Positions 16,551 to 24,785 are shown, counted from the first letter of the stretch. The stretch is 41,655 bases of DNA from Enterococcus_E cecorum_B (GCA_946499615.1 CAMMST010000017.1:1-41655); one strand, 5' to 3'. Numbers and translations: made by a program. Notes: generated from the sequence alone by a model not told the origin.

Positions 16551-16579
16551 TTGTCAAAGTAGCTTTCTCGTGCTAAATT
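16551..16579 (+). promoter_or_regulatory. Promoter of the CorA-like gene
   Basis: TTGTCA (16551-16556) and TAAATT (16574-16579) with 17-base spacing, about 35 bases before the ATG. The short leader leaves no room for a magnesium riboswitch. Confidence 0.55.
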
Positions 16580-16613
16580 AATGTAGGAATTTTTTAAACG
16601 CGAGGTGACAATC

Positions 16614-17522
16614 ATGATTGAAACAATAGAATTTGGCAAAAATTATCATTGGATTATCTTGCACACTGATTTTTTAACCAATGATACTACCGATTATCAA
16701 ACGCTAGGCTTAGATGAGGAAACAATCACCTATGCTCTTGACCGCTATGAACGTGCACATACCGAATATCAAACTGATACAAATACTTTCACGATTATTT
16801 ATAATGTTTTGAAACGCACCAAAGAAAAAAATCACTATGAAACTATTCCTATTACATTTATCGCGAAGAAACAGCAATTATTTACCATTTATAATGATGA
16901 TAATGCGTATATTATTGATTTGATGAAAAAATACTTAGCCTACAATAATCAGATTAGTGTCTTAAAGTTTTTATTTGTCGGATTATTTTTAATTTCTGAA
17001 TCATACTTTCCATATATTGAAGCTTTAGATAAAAAACAAGAAGAGGTCAGTCGCAAATTACGTGACAAGATTACCAAGCCTGATTTATTAACACTTTCTG
17101 ATATTGCGACTGGTATGATATATCTTGTCGCCGCAACGAATCAAAACACGATTTTACTAGAGCAAATCAAAGGACAGAGTATTTATAAACAATTTGATGA
17201 AATTGAACGTGAACAATATATTGATTCCTTAATCGAAGCCAAACAGCTATCCAGTATGACACAATTAAATTCCGAAATCATTCATCAATTATACAGTACG
17301 TACGATAATATTTTGAATAATAATTTAAATAATCATATGGCGGTACTAACTGTCCTCTCCATCTTTTTAGCGATTAGTGCTACGGTGACTGGATTTTTTG
17401 GAATGAATGTGACCTTACCGATTAAGGATTCACCGTATGCTTGGTTAGTGATTATCGGCATCAGTCTTGTTCTTTGCCTGATTTATGCTTTGATTTTACG
17501 TATTACTTTATGGAAAAAATGA
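16614..17522 (+). CDS. CorA-family magnesium/divalent cation channel
   Basis: A 302-residue protein with the CorA layout: an alpha/beta cytoplasmic N-terminal domain, a long helical stalk, and two membrane segments at the C-terminus (about 240-265 and 275-298). The signature GMN loop is visible as GFFGMNVTLP between them. CorA pentamers carry Mg2+ (or Co2+/Ni2+) inward. The ATG at 16614 has a GAGGTG site 6 bases ahead. An upstream GTG at 16605 lies within that site and is not used. The gene faces away from fruR and shares the intergenic region with it. The residues after GMN differ from the MPE seen in classical CorA, so ion preference is uncertain. Confidence 0.92.
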   Translation: MIETIEFGKNYHWIILHTDFLTNDTTDYQTLGLDEETITYALDRYERAHTEYQTDTNTFTIIYNVLKRTKEKNHYETIPITFIAKKQQLFTIYNDDNAYIIDLMKKYLAYNNQISVLKFLFVGLFLISESYFPYIEALDKKQEEVSRKLRDKITKPDLLTLSDIATGMIYLVAATNQNTILLEQIKGQSIYKQFDEIEREQYIDSLIEAKQLSSMTQLNSEIIHQLYSTYDNILNNNLNNHMAVLTVLSIFLAISATVTGFFGMNVTLPIKDSPYAWLVIIGISLVLCLIYALILRITLWKK

Positions 17523-17541
17523 TGCACTTTATAAAATGGTT

Positions 17542-17550
17542 TGGTACAAT
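17542..17550 (+). promoter_or_regulatory. Extended -10 element before the 52-residue protein gene
   Basis: TGG followed by TACAAT forms an extended -10 (TGnTATAAT type) between the corA-like stop and the small gene. No good -35 box is seen. The small gene could also be read through from the corA-like gene. Confidence 0.4.
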
Positions 17551-17576
17551 AAAGAAAATGAGTCGAGGTGAGAAAA

Positions 17577-17735
17577 ATGGGCTTAAAATTTCAAAAAGAT
17601 GATTTTTTAGAAAAGAAGTTAGAAGAATTTATCGTTTTTCCAAATGATTTAAAAGAAAAGAAAGAAGAAGTCGATATTGAACGCTTCTTAAATCCTAAAT
17701 CTAAAACTGAGAAAAAAGAAAAAGAAGACAAATAA
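17577..17735 (+). CDS. Small highly charged protein of unknown function (52 residues)
   Basis: An ATG with a GAGGTGAG ribosome site opens a 52-codon frame, followed 7 bases after its stop by a good terminator. The product starts MGLKFQKDDFLEKKLEEF, contains a VFPND turn, and ends in a Lys/Glu-rich tail. No membrane segment or known domain is visible. Its composition and start recall small conserved proteins annotated in streptococci and enterococci as SPJ_0845-like, but I cannot confirm that match. The ribosome site, stop and terminator make it very likely a real gene. Confidence 0.75.
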   Translation: MGLKFQKDDFLEKKLEEFIVFPNDLKEKKEEVDIERFLNPKSKTEKKEKEDK

Positions 17736-17742
17736 ACGAAAC

Positions 17743-17777
17743 GAGGAAGCCTAAACAACATAGACTTCCTCTATTTT
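17743..17777 (+). terminator. Rho-independent terminator after the 52-residue protein gene
   Basis: GAGGAAG and CTTCCTC arms (17743-17771) with a C-A mismatch and a long loop, then TATTTT. Confidence 0.75.
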
Positions 17778-17805
17778 AAAAAAAGAGCATGGATTTCCCA
17801 CACTC
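17776..17805 (-). terminator. Rho-independent terminator of ysxC
   Basis: On the minus strand GAGTGTGG and CCATGCTC form an 8-bp stem with two G-U pairs, followed by a T run. It begins 9 bases after the ysxC stop codon and abuts the terminator of the convergent gene. Confidence 0.7.
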
Positions 17806-17813
17806 TAAATTGC

Positions 17814-18407
17814 TTATTCACTTAATCCGCTTAATGCTTCGATTGCCTGCCAAGCTTCTTCTTTCCCTTGTTTCGTCACTGATGAAAAAACAATAAAGGT
17901 ATCCTCTTTTTCAAATTCCAACGCTTTTTTAATCATGCTTTCGTGTTTATTCCATTTACCACGAGGAATTTTATCGGCCTTTGTCGCAACTACAATAACT
18001 GGAATTTCATAATACTTCAAAAATTGATACATTTGAATATCGTCTTGTGTCGGTTCATGACGCATATCAATTAATGATACAACTGCGCGTAACTGTTCAC
18101 GCTGAGTTAAATAAGTTTCAATCATTTTTCCCCATTTTGCACGTTCAGTTTTTGAGACTTTTGCATACCCATATCCTGGTACATCGACAAAATGCAAGCA
18201 ATTTTCAATCAAATAAAAATTAAGTGTCTGGGTTTTTCCTGGTTTAGAGGAAGTTCTCGCTAGGTTTTTGCGATCGATTAGCGTATTAATAAATGAACTC
18301 TTTCCCACATTGGAACGTCCTGCCAAAGCGATTTCTGGTAGGTTGGTATCCGGATATTGTTTGGGCGCCACTGCACTAATAATAATTTTAGCTGAATGAA
18401 CTTTCAT
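17814..18407 (-). CDS. ysxC: Ribosome-assembly GTPase YsxC/EngB
   Basis: A 197-residue TrmE-Era-EngA-type small GTPase needed for late 50S subunit assembly. The nucleotide motifs are visible: G1 GRSNVGKS (30-37), G3 DVPG (75-78) followed by the YGYAKV hallmark, and G4 TKAD (about 142-145). The length is normal. It follows clpX, as in most Firmicutes, though a hairpin with a T run lies between them (18437-18468). Confidence 0.97.
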   Translation of the reverse strand: MKVHSAKIIISAVAPKQYPDTNLPEIALAGRSNVGKSSFINTLIDRKNLARTSSKPGKTQTLNFYLIENCLHFVDVPGYGYAKVSKTERAKWGKMIETYLTQREQLRAVVSLIDMRHEPTQDDIQMYQFLKYYEIPVIVVATKADKIPRGKWNKHESMIKKALEFEKEDTFIVFSSVTKQGKEEAWQAIEALSGLSE

Positions 18408-18436
18408 CCTTTCATCCCTTTCTAAATTAGATTTCT

Positions 18437-18468
18437 AAAAAATAGAGGCTGACAGTCTTGCCAACCTC
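18437..18468 (-). terminator. Hairpin with T run between clpX and ysxC
   Basis: On the minus strand GAGGTTGGC and GTCAGCCTC form a 9-bp stem (two G-U pairs, 6-base loop) followed by TATTTTTT. It lies in the 72-base gap and may uncouple or attenuate ysxC transcription relative to clpX. Confidence 0.65.
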
Positions 18469-18479
18469 ATATTACACAT

Positions 18480-19721
18480 TTATCCCGCTTTTTGTTCAGA
18501 ATAAATGATTTTTGGTTTTCCTTCTTCTAGAGCAGCTTCTTTGGTGATAATCACTTTTTCAATCGTATCATCAGAAGGAATCTCAAACATGACATCAAGC
18601 ATAATGCCTTCAATAATCGAACGTAAGCCACGTGCGCCAGTATTACGTTCAATCGCTTTTTTGGCAATGGCTTCTAGCGCTTCACGTTCGAATTCTAATT
18701 CTGTATGATCTAGTGCAAGTAATTTTTGATATTGCTTCACTAAGGCATTTTTTGGCTCAGTTAAGATACGAACCAAATCATCCACCGTAAGTTTTTCCAA
18801 TGCTGTCATGACTGGTAAACGTCCGATAAATTCAGGAATCAAACCGAATTTTAGCAAATCTTCTGGAATAATATGCTGCATGATACTTTCATTTTCATTG
18901 AATTTCTTGTTTGAAGTACCAAATCCAATCGTCTTTTCACCCATTCGATTTTTGACTATTGTTTCAACGCCATCAAAAGCACCACCAACGATGAACAAAA
19001 TATTTGTCGTATCAATTTGAATCATTTCCTGATGAGGATGTTTACGACCACCTTGAGGAGGAACAGAAGCAACTGTCCCTTCTAAAATTTTAAGCAAGGC
19101 CTGTTGTACCCCTTCACCAGAAACATCACGGGTAATTGAGACATTTTCGCTCTTTTTAGCAATTTTATCAATTTCATCAATATAGATAATCCCACGTTGA
19201 GCACGCTCAACATTAAAATCTGCTGCTTGTAATAATTTTAGTAAGATATTTTCGACATCTTCACCGACATATCCAGCTTCTGTTAGACTTGTCGCATCAG
19301 CAATTGCAAACGGCACATCGATAGTACGTGCTAAAGTTTGCGCTAAGAAAGTCTTACCTGATCCAGTTGGTCCAATTAAACAGATATTACTCTTTTGTAA
19401 TTCCACTTCATCATCATAACTTTCCATCGCATTGATTCGTTTATAATGATTGTATACAGCAACTGATAAAGCACGTTTGGCAAAATCTTGACCCACAACA
19501 TACTCATTTAATACTTCCAAGATTTCCTTTGGTTTAGGTACATCTGTAAATTCGCGTACTACTTCTTCATAAAAATCTTCGTCGATAATTTCTTTACATA
19601 ATTCGACACATTCGTTACATATATATACTCCTGGTCCAGCTACAATTTTGCGTACTTCAGCTTGTGATTTTCCACAAAAAGAACACCGAACCGTATCGTG
19701 ACTATGTTGGTTATCGCTCAT
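18480..19721 (-). CDS. clpX: ATP-dependent protease ATPase subunit ClpX
   Basis: A 413-residue AAA+ unfoldase that feeds tagged substrates to ClpP. The N-terminal zinc-binding domain uses Cys13, Cys16, Cys35 and Cys38. Walker A GPTGSGKT is at 117-124 and Walker B IIYIDE ends at Glu183. The IGFG loop that docks on ClpP is present near 269-272. The length is normal. The RBS is AAGGGGTG, at a slightly long spacing before the ATG. No CtsR-type direct repeat is seen upstream. Instead a 49-base palindrome occupies the intergenic region (see 19784-19832). Confidence 0.98.
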   Translation of the reverse strand: MSDNQHSHDTVRCSFCGKSQAEVRKIVAGPGVYICNECVELCKEIIDEDFYEEVVREFTDVPKPKEILEVLNEYVVGQDFAKRALSVAVYNHYKRINAMESYDDEVELQKSNICLIGPTGSGKTFLAQTLARTIDVPFAIADATSLTEAGYVGEDVENILLKLLQAADFNVERAQRGIIYIDEIDKIAKKSENVSITRDVSGEGVQQALLKILEGTVASVPPQGGRKHPHQEMIQIDTTNILFIVGGAFDGVETIVKNRMGEKTIGFGTSNKKFNENESIMQHIIPEDLLKFGLIPEFIGRLPVMTALEKLTVDDLVRILTEPKNALVKQYQKLLALDHTELEFEREALEAIAKKAIERNTGARGLRSIIEGIMLDVMFEIPSDDTIEKVIITKEAALEEGKPKIIYSEQKAG

Positions 19722-19783
19722 GGATTAACAACACCCCTTTAAAAAACTATGTAGCATTAAATGGCTATATAAAAATATTATCA

Positions 19784-19832
19784 TAAATGCTTTGAAATAA
19801 AAAGTAAGAGTACTTATATTTCAAAGCATTTA
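19784..19832. repeat. 49-bp palindrome between the COG2426 gene and clpX
   Basis: TAAATGCTTTGAAAT (19784-19798) is exactly mirrored by ATTTCAAAGCATTTA (19818-19832), with partly complementary AAAAAGTA/TACTTA inside and an AGAG loop. An outer pair TAAATGGC (19758-19765) and GCCATTTA (19833-19840) encloses it. On the minus strand a T-rich stretch follows, so it may end the upstream transcript. It is unusually long and AT-rich for that. Confidence 0.8.
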
Positions 19833-19852
19833 GCCATTTATCGATATTTAAA

Positions 19853-20356
19853 TTAGAATCCAAACACTCCTGGCAATAGATAAGTTAGACTAAGCATAAT
19901 ACAGCAAGCCGTTAAAATTCCTAGGCCAATAGGTAGTATACATTTTTTAGGAGATAAACCTAAAAGTGCAGCAATTAATGCACCTGTCCATGCACCTGTA
20001 CCTGGCAGAGGAATCGCAACAAATAAGTAAATCCCTAACAACACACTATTTGGATATTTTTCGGTTAACTCTTTTCCTTTACGTCGTCCTTTTTCAGTAA
20101 TCGCTTTGGCAAACTTTTTAATCGGACCTTTTACTGAAAGATAATCTAAAATCTTTTCAATAAATAAAATGATAAAAGGAATAGGAATAAAATTAGCGAT
20201 TACACAAATTATACTTGCTTTTAACCAAGGAACACCAAGTAATGAGGCTGCAATTAAGCCCCCACGTAATTCTAAAATCGGTAAAAGCGAGATAATAAAG
20301 ATAATTATTTCCGGACTTAAGACATGTTTTAACGTATCGATAACTGATTGTACCAT
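19853..20356 (-). CDS. COG2426/Sm_multidrug_ex family membrane protein
   Basis: A 167-residue integral membrane protein. Hydrophobic segments are visible at about 15-30, 40-65, 105-125 and 140-163. The conserved ELRGGL motif and the AIPLPGTGAWTGALIAALLG loop place it in the small multi-drug export family (PF06695), whose transport function is poorly established despite the name. I start it at the ATG at 20356 with a GGGGG site; the TTG at 20368 would place that site inside the gene. It stands alone between tig and clpX. Confidence 0.85.
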   Translation of the reverse strand: MVQSVIDTLKHVLSPEIIIFIISLLPILELRGGLIAASLLGVPWLKASIICVIANFIPIPFIILFIEKILDYLSVKGPIKKFAKAITEKGRRKGKELTEKYPNSVLLGIYLFVAIPLPGTGAWTGALIAALLGLSPKKCILPIGLGILTACCIMLSLTYLLPGVFGF

Positions 20357-20454
20357 TTGATCCCCCAAATAATAAAGATAATCCTATTATGCTTGATATA
20401 CTTAAAAAAGCGAATGAAAGAAACCTGTTTTAAATAAATCTTAAAATTCACATG

Positions 20455-20501
20455 AAGAAGGCGGAAAAATACTGATAAACCCTCTTACCGTATTTTCCGC
20501 C
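20455..20501 (-). terminator. Terminator hairpin of tig
   Basis: GGCGGAAAATAC and GTATTTTTCCGCC arms (20460-20501) form a long stem on the minus strand. The tail is TTCTTC rather than a pure T run. Confidence 0.75.
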
Positions 20502-20516
20502 TAACGAGTCTTATGA

Positions 20517-21797
20517 TTAAGCTTCAACAGCTGTAGAAGTTACTAAATCAATAGCTTTCTTCATAGTAATATCGTGTGAAAGCATATCAGTAGTTAATAA
20601 ACGTTTTACTTGATCTACAGGCATATTGTAAGTTTCTGCTAATTCAGCAATTTCTTTTTCAATTTCTTCTTCTGTAGCTTCTAAGTTTTCAGCTTTCACA
20701 ATTGCTTCGATTACAAGATTTGTTTTCACACGTAATTCAGCATCTTGTTCGAATTGTTTGTGAAGGTCAGCTTCAGTAGAGTTAGTTAACTGATAGTACA
20801 TTTCTGGAGAGATTCCTTGACGTTGCATATTGTTTAAGAATTCATCCATTGCACGATGTACTTCATCATGAACCATAACGTGTGGTAATTCAACCACTTC
20901 TGCATTTTCTACAGCTTTACGTAATGCTTCATCATGCACAGCTTCTTCAGCTTGGCTTGCTTTAGTTGCAGTTAATTCTTCACGGATTTTAGCTTTTAAT
21001 TCGTCTAAAGTTTCAACTTCTTCGTCGACATCTTTAGCAAATTCGTCATCTAATTCTGGTAATTCTTTTTCTTTAACTTCGTGTACTTTTACTTTGAAGA
21101 TAGCTTCTTGGCCAGCTAAATCTTCAGCTTGGTAATCTTCAGGGAATGTTACTTTCACTTCCACATCATCACCAGCTTTAGCACCAACTAATTGATCTTC
21201 AAAACCAGGAATGAATGAACCTGAACCTAATTCTAGAGCGTAGTTTTCACCTTTTCCACCTTCAAAAGCAACGCCGTCTTTGAAGCCTTCAAAGTCAATA
21301 ACAACTGTGTCTCCTTCTTTAGCTGGTTCTTCAACAACTACTAATTCAGCTAGTTGATTACGTTTTTGATTCAAACGTTCTTCAACATCAGCGTCTGTTA
21401 CTTCGCGTTCTTGTTTAGCAACTGTTAAGTTTTTGTATTCACCTAATTTTACTTCAGGTTTTACAGTTACTTCAGCAGTGATTACCCAATCTTGACCCTT
21501 TTCCATGCTTTTTACATCGATTTTTGGTTGAGCAACAACGTCTAAACCAACTTCAGCCACAGCAGCATCGTAAGCTTTTGGTAAAACAGCATTTAAAGCA
21601 TCTTCATATAAAGCTTCTTCACCAAACATACGGTTAAATACTTGGCGAGTCACTTTCCCTTTACGGAATCCAGGAACATTTAAATTTCCTTTTACTTTGT
21701 TAAATGCGATTGTTAATCCTTGTTGAATTTCTTCTTGAGGAATTGAAAACGTTAGCACACCTTCGTTAGTGGCTGTTTTTTCAAATGTTGCAGTCAT
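20517..21797 (-). CDS. tig: Trigger factor (ribosome-associated chaperone and prolyl isomerase)
   Basis: A 426-residue protein with the three trigger-factor parts. The N-terminal ribosome-binding domain has the GFRKGK signature (about 44-49). The FKBP-type isomerase domain at about 160-245 starts at GDTVVIDFEG. A long helical C-terminal chaperone domain follows. It binds nascent chains at the exit tunnel. The ATG at 21797 has a GGAGGG site; the longer frame to 21845 lies in the leader. A promoter lies 60-90 bases upstream. Confidence 0.97.
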   Translation of the reverse strand: MTATFEKTATNEGVLTFSIPQEEIQQGLTIAFNKVKGNLNVPGFRKGKVTRQVFNRMFGEEALYEDALNAVLPKAYDAAVAEVGLDVVAQPKIDVKSMEKGQDWVITAEVTVKPEVKLGEYKNLTVAKQEREVTDADVEERLNQKRNQLAELVVVEEPAKEGDTVVIDFEGFKDGVAFEGGKGENYALELGSGSFIPGFEDQLVGAKAGDDVEVKVTFPEDYQAEDLAGQEAIFKVKVHEVKEKELPELDDEFAKDVDEEVETLDELKAKIREELTATKASQAEEAVHDEALRKAVENAEVVELPHVMVHDEVHRAMDEFLNNMQRQGISPEMYYQLTNSTEADLHKQFEQDAELRVKTNLVIEAIVKAENLEATEEEIEKEIAELAETYNMPVDQVKRLLTTDMLSHDITMKKAIDLVTSTAVEA

Positions 21798-21857
21798 ATA
21801 TTTCCCTCCGATTTTATCTTTACATTTTTGATGAATATGATTCATGCATACCTTTAA

Positions 21858-21886
21858 ATATTACACTAACCGCGCAAAATTGTAAA
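21858..21886 (-). promoter_or_regulatory. Promoter of tig
   Basis: TTTACA (21881-21886) and TAATAT (21858-21863), 17 bases apart on the minus strand. Confidence 0.6.
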
Positions 21887-21930
21887 CCATTTTCATCTTA
21901 GTTCCGTGTTTTTTTCAATATTTTTCGAGA

Positions 21931-22863
21931 TTAAAGCAAGTTTTGAATGATTTTTTGGTATTTTTCCTGAATGAGTTGGAATTGCTTGATAGTTGCGATA
22001 TCTTCTTTTTCAGATATCTGCCCTGTTTGATAAAGCTGAATGGTCAAGCGTATATAGTCCTTTGCAGAAATAGGTGGTGTAAACGGATAAGTCAACGTCA
22101 ATTGTTGCATCATATGCTCGTGTAACATTTCATACAGTGCAGCATCTTCATTGGCCAAGCTTTGTGCTAAGATTTGCTCACATGTTTTCATAAAAGGCTG
22201 TTCATTCGGTGCTGTTAACGCAGAGCTTACTATCTTTATTTTTTCCTCAGTAAATACATCTTTTAAATAGATATCCATCGACAGCTCAAGTTGATTCATA
22301 AGCTCACATGTTTTAGCAATCAGAAATGGATTCTGCGCGTTGGGCAATAACTCTTGGATAATTGTTTCAAAAGTAGCAAGTGGCATTTGACTTATCAAAA
22401 GTTGAAACTCATGATTAAAAATTGGTCGAACATTTGCAAAAGCCGCTTGCCATTGCTCATATTTTTCTTGCAATTTATGGACATAGATACTTGCATAAAA
22501 TTCTTCCGCGCTTGTTAATTGTTTGTTCAGCTCATCTAACGCATCATCTGGAAAATTATTGCGTAACAATAGTCGCCGAGCATATAAGAATGCATAATTC
22601 ATAATGGTCAGTTGTGTATATTGAGGTAAATACTTTGCTGAACGTTCATAATTGTCTTGTTCTTCCAATGCTACTTCATAGGCTTTTTGTTGAAAATCTT
22701 GCATGAGATATAAATCAACTAGCCGATAATGATTATCTAATGAAGGATATTTTTGATAGATCTTTTGTGCCAACTGTTCTGCAAGTAAGAAGTTGCGCGC
22801 TTGTTTGGCTTCTTCAAAGGCTGCAAATAAAGCTTCATCTTGATTAAATATTTGTTTGTTCAT
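21931..22863 (-). CDS. TPR-like helical protein of unknown function, last gene of the sppA unit
   Basis: A 310-residue all-helical cytoplasmic protein with no signal peptide or membrane segment. The pattern of paired helices (for example ALFAAFEEAKQARNFLLAEQ, then YPSLDNHYRLVDLYL) resembles degenerate tetratricopeptide repeats, which usually mediate protein contacts. No catalytic motif is visible. Its start overlaps the RDD-protein gene by 20 bases, so it is translationally coupled to it. With SppA and the RDD protein it looks like part of one functional unit, but its role is unknown. Confidence 0.8.
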   Translation of the reverse strand: MNKQIFNQDEALFAAFEEAKQARNFLLAEQLAQKIYQKYPSLDNHYRLVDLYLMQDFQQKAYEVALEEQDNYERSAKYLPQYTQLTIMNYAFLYARRLLLRNNFPDDALDELNKQLTSAEEFYASIYVHKLQEKYEQWQAAFANVRPIFNHEFQLLISQMPLATFETIIQELLPNAQNPFLIAKTCELMNQLELSMDIYLKDVFTEEKIKIVSSALTAPNEQPFMKTCEQILAQSLANEDAALYEMLHEHMMQQLTLTYPFTPPISAKDYIRLTIQLYQTGQISEKEDIATIKQFQLIQEKYQKIIQNLL

Positions 22864-23395
22864 ACTTCACCTGTTTGGCTAAATGATATTTTTTAGGTTG
22901 CCGAATCATTTTTAAAGTAACGACACCGGTTTGAGCAAAAAAGTCGCCGATATGCGTTTTATCCGGTGTAAAGGCGCAGACAAGATACCCTAACAAGAAA
23001 AGGGGACTCACACTAAAAATAAAACGCATTGCCCCTTCACGAATTAAGATGGTACTCCAAGTTAGCTCTTTTTCAGTAAAACTAACTACCTTAATGCCAA
23101 AAATCATTTTTCCAATCGTCTGACCATCATTGTATCTAGTTAACAAAATGAAGTAAGCAAGATAGATACACGAACCACCAATAAAATTGACATAAGGATT
23201 CTCCATTGGTAAATTGAAACGTGCCAACCAAGTAAAGATTAACCCTTTCATACAAGCAATCAAAAAGACATCTATTAAGAAAGCCCAAAAACGAATCCAA
23301 AATCCGGCATAGTAGTCAGCTGGATACTGATTTGGATGTTTTGGTTTCTTGTTAGTAGCTACGTTTTTCAAGGTTTTGGTTTGACTAAAAAACAT
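22844..23395 (-). CDS. RDD-family membrane protein, possible SppA partner (SppI/YteJ-like)
   Basis: A 183-residue membrane protein. The RDD domain starts near residue 27 with GFWIRFWAFLIDVFLIA, and the conserved NDGQTIGKMIFGIKVV segment lies near 90-105. Three hydrophobic segments are visible, followed by a basic cytoplasmic tail. The start has a GTAGGTGA site 8 bases after the sppA stop. In Bacillus subtilis the gene after sppA encodes SppI (YteJ), an RDD-type protein that binds and inhibits SppA. The same order here suggests the same role, which is inference. Confidence 0.85.
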   Translation of the reverse strand: MFFSQTKTLKNVATNKKPKHPNQYPADYYAGFWIRFWAFLIDVFLIACMKGLIFTWLARFNLPMENPYVNFIGGSCIYLAYFILLTRYNDGQTIGKMIFGIKVVSFTEKELTWSTILIREGAMRFIFSVSPLFLLGYLVCAFTPDKTHIGDFFAQTGVVTLKMIRQPKKYHLAKQVKYEQTNI

Positions 23396-23403
23396 CGTAT
23401 CAC

Positions 23404-24420
23404 CTACCCTCCATAATAATACATCGCTTTAGGAGCTTGCGGTGTACCAATCGCTTGAACAATCGCCTTCACTGCGTCTTCCGTACTAGCTTGTGGCTTA
23501 AGTAAATTCGTTTTAGCTTGTTTTAACCAACTAGCAAGGAAATTGGGCGTATTGGTTGTATATTCAATGACTTGCGCGTCTTTTAAATCATATTTATTTT
23601 GTAAATCAGCTAGGCAATCTGCTTCAAAACCAATTTCATCGACCAAGCCATTTTCCTTTGCTTGTAAACCATCATAAATACGACCATCTGCTAGTTTTTT
23701 CACCGTATCGATATCCATTTTACGGCCTTTACTTACTACATCAACAAAACGACTATAGGCACGATCGACATGTTCTTGCATGACTTTTGCTTCTTCAGGT
23801 GTGGTGGCACGTGTTGACGAACCCATATCTTTTAAGGCACCACTCTTATACGTTTGATCTTTTACCCCTAATTTGTCTAAAAGTGAGGCATAATTCATTC
23901 CGGACATGATTACCCCGATGGAACCGGTCACTGTCTCTTCACTGGCATAAATCTTATCTGCCGCAGCTGAGATATAATAACCGCCACTTGCTGCCATATT
24001 TTTCATATTGACATAGATTGGTTTATGGTGCGCTTGTAATTTTTGTAAGGCTTTTGCTAATTCGTTACTTTCATACACACCACCGCCTGGAGAGTTCACT
24101 TCTAATAGTACAGCTTTTACAGTATCATCATTATCAATCTTTTTAATCATTTCTAAGGTTTGTTGATGATTATAGCCACTACTTGAAAATATACTACTAT
24201 TTTGTGTATCAGCGATTACTCCATCAATGGTAATTTTAGCAATTTTTTGACTACTATTTCCTGGCGTAATGATGTTTTCTTTTAATGTTTCTTGACTATT
24301 TATTAAACTTGATAATGATTCCTCTTGACTGTCATTGACACTATTGATTGCAATGCCAGTTAAACTAATCAATGCTACACCTATCGCAATTAATACTGCA
24401 ATCCATCTTCTTTTATTCAT
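23404..24420 (-). CDS. sppA: Signal peptide peptidase SppA (S49 family)
   Basis: A 338-residue membrane-anchored serine protease of the short, Gram-positive type. An N-terminal membrane segment covers about residues 6-27. The Ser/Lys dyad is recognisable: Ser145 in NMAASGGYYIS, and Lys197 in GALKDMGS is the likely general base by spacing. The NSPGGGVYES oxyanion segment is present at about 109-118. Relatives cut remnant signal peptides in the membrane and protect against lantibiotics. It has an AGAGGTGA ribosome site and follows the 84-residue gene by 9 bases. Confidence 0.96.
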   Translation of the reverse strand: MNKRRWIAVLIAIGVALISLTGIAINSVNDSQEESLSSLINSQETLKENIITPGNSSQKIAKITIDGVIADTQNSSIFSSSGYNHQQTLEMIKKIDNDDTVKAVLLEVNSPGGGVYESNELAKALQKLQAHHKPIYVNMKNMAASGGYYISAAADKIYASEETVTGSIGVIMSGMNYASLLDKLGVKDQTYKSGALKDMGSSTRATTPEEAKVMQEHVDRAYSRFVDVVSKGRKMDIDTVKKLADGRIYDGLQAKENGLVDEIGFEADCLADLQNKYDLKDAQVIEYTTNTPNFLASWLKQAKTNLLKPQASTEDAVKAIVQAIGTPQAPKAMYYYGG

Positions 24421-24429
24421 AAGTCACCT

Positions 24430-24684
24430 CTATAATTCTTGTTTAATGATTACTGCTTTTTGATCAGTATCTACAGCTTGCTTAAAACCTGAAAATTTTT
24501 CACCACTGATTATATCCTCGATTTCAAATGGTTCTATACTTTCAACTTGAATCAACTCCGCTTCAATTTCTTGCAAACTATCCCACCCAGTATCTAGAAA
24601 TATCGGTGTATCCTCTGTCAGTTGATATTTGATAGATAATTGATTGATTCGTTCTTTTAAATCTCTTAATCGTATCGTCTTCAT
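24430..24684 (-). CDS. Small acidic protein of unknown function, first gene of the sppA unit (84 residues)
   Basis: An 84-residue soluble, acidic protein beginning MKTIRLRDLKERINQLS. No signal peptide, membrane segment or known motif is visible; isoleucine and glutamate are frequent and it contains a FLDTGWDSL segment. The ATG at 24684 has an AGGGGG site. A TTG one codon upstream is possible but less likely. It is promoter-proximal and followed 9 bases later by sppA, so it is surely co-transcribed with it. The function is unknown. Confidence 0.8.
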   Translation of the reverse strand: MKTIRLRDLKERINQLSIKYQLTEDTPIFLDTGWDSLQEIEAELIQVESIEPFEIEDIISGEKFSGFKQAVDTDQKAVIIKQEL

Positions 24685-24727
24685 CAATTTCCCCCTTTCT
24701 CGCTATTTATCTAAAGCGTTTTTTCTT

Positions 24728-24755
24728 ATTGTACCACAGATTGATTATAAGACAA
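24728..24755 (-). promoter_or_regulatory. Promoter of the four-gene sppA unit
   Basis: TTGTCT (24750-24755) and TACAAT (24728-24733) on the minus strand, 16 bases apart, with a TG-type extension ahead of the -10. The upstream copy of the NagR-like motif (24771-24785) lies 15 bases beyond its -35. Confidence 0.55.
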
Positions 24756-24770
24756 AATAAAGCTCACATA

Positions 24771-24785
24771 CATCTATACCAATTT
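24771..24785 (-). promoter_or_regulatory. NagR-like operator element 1, upstream of glmS
   Basis: CATCTATACCAATTT, read on the minus strand as AAATTGGTATAGATG, resembles the ATTGGTATAGA core of GntR-family NagR/DasR (dre) sites. It lies between the divergent promoters of the sppA unit and glmS. An identical copy lies 99 bases downstream. Confidence 0.5.

Noticed and set aside
16560..16613. Magnesium riboswitch before the CorA-like gene
   Set aside because: Only about 30 bases separate the predicted transcript start from the ATG, which is too short for any known Mg2+ riboswitch.
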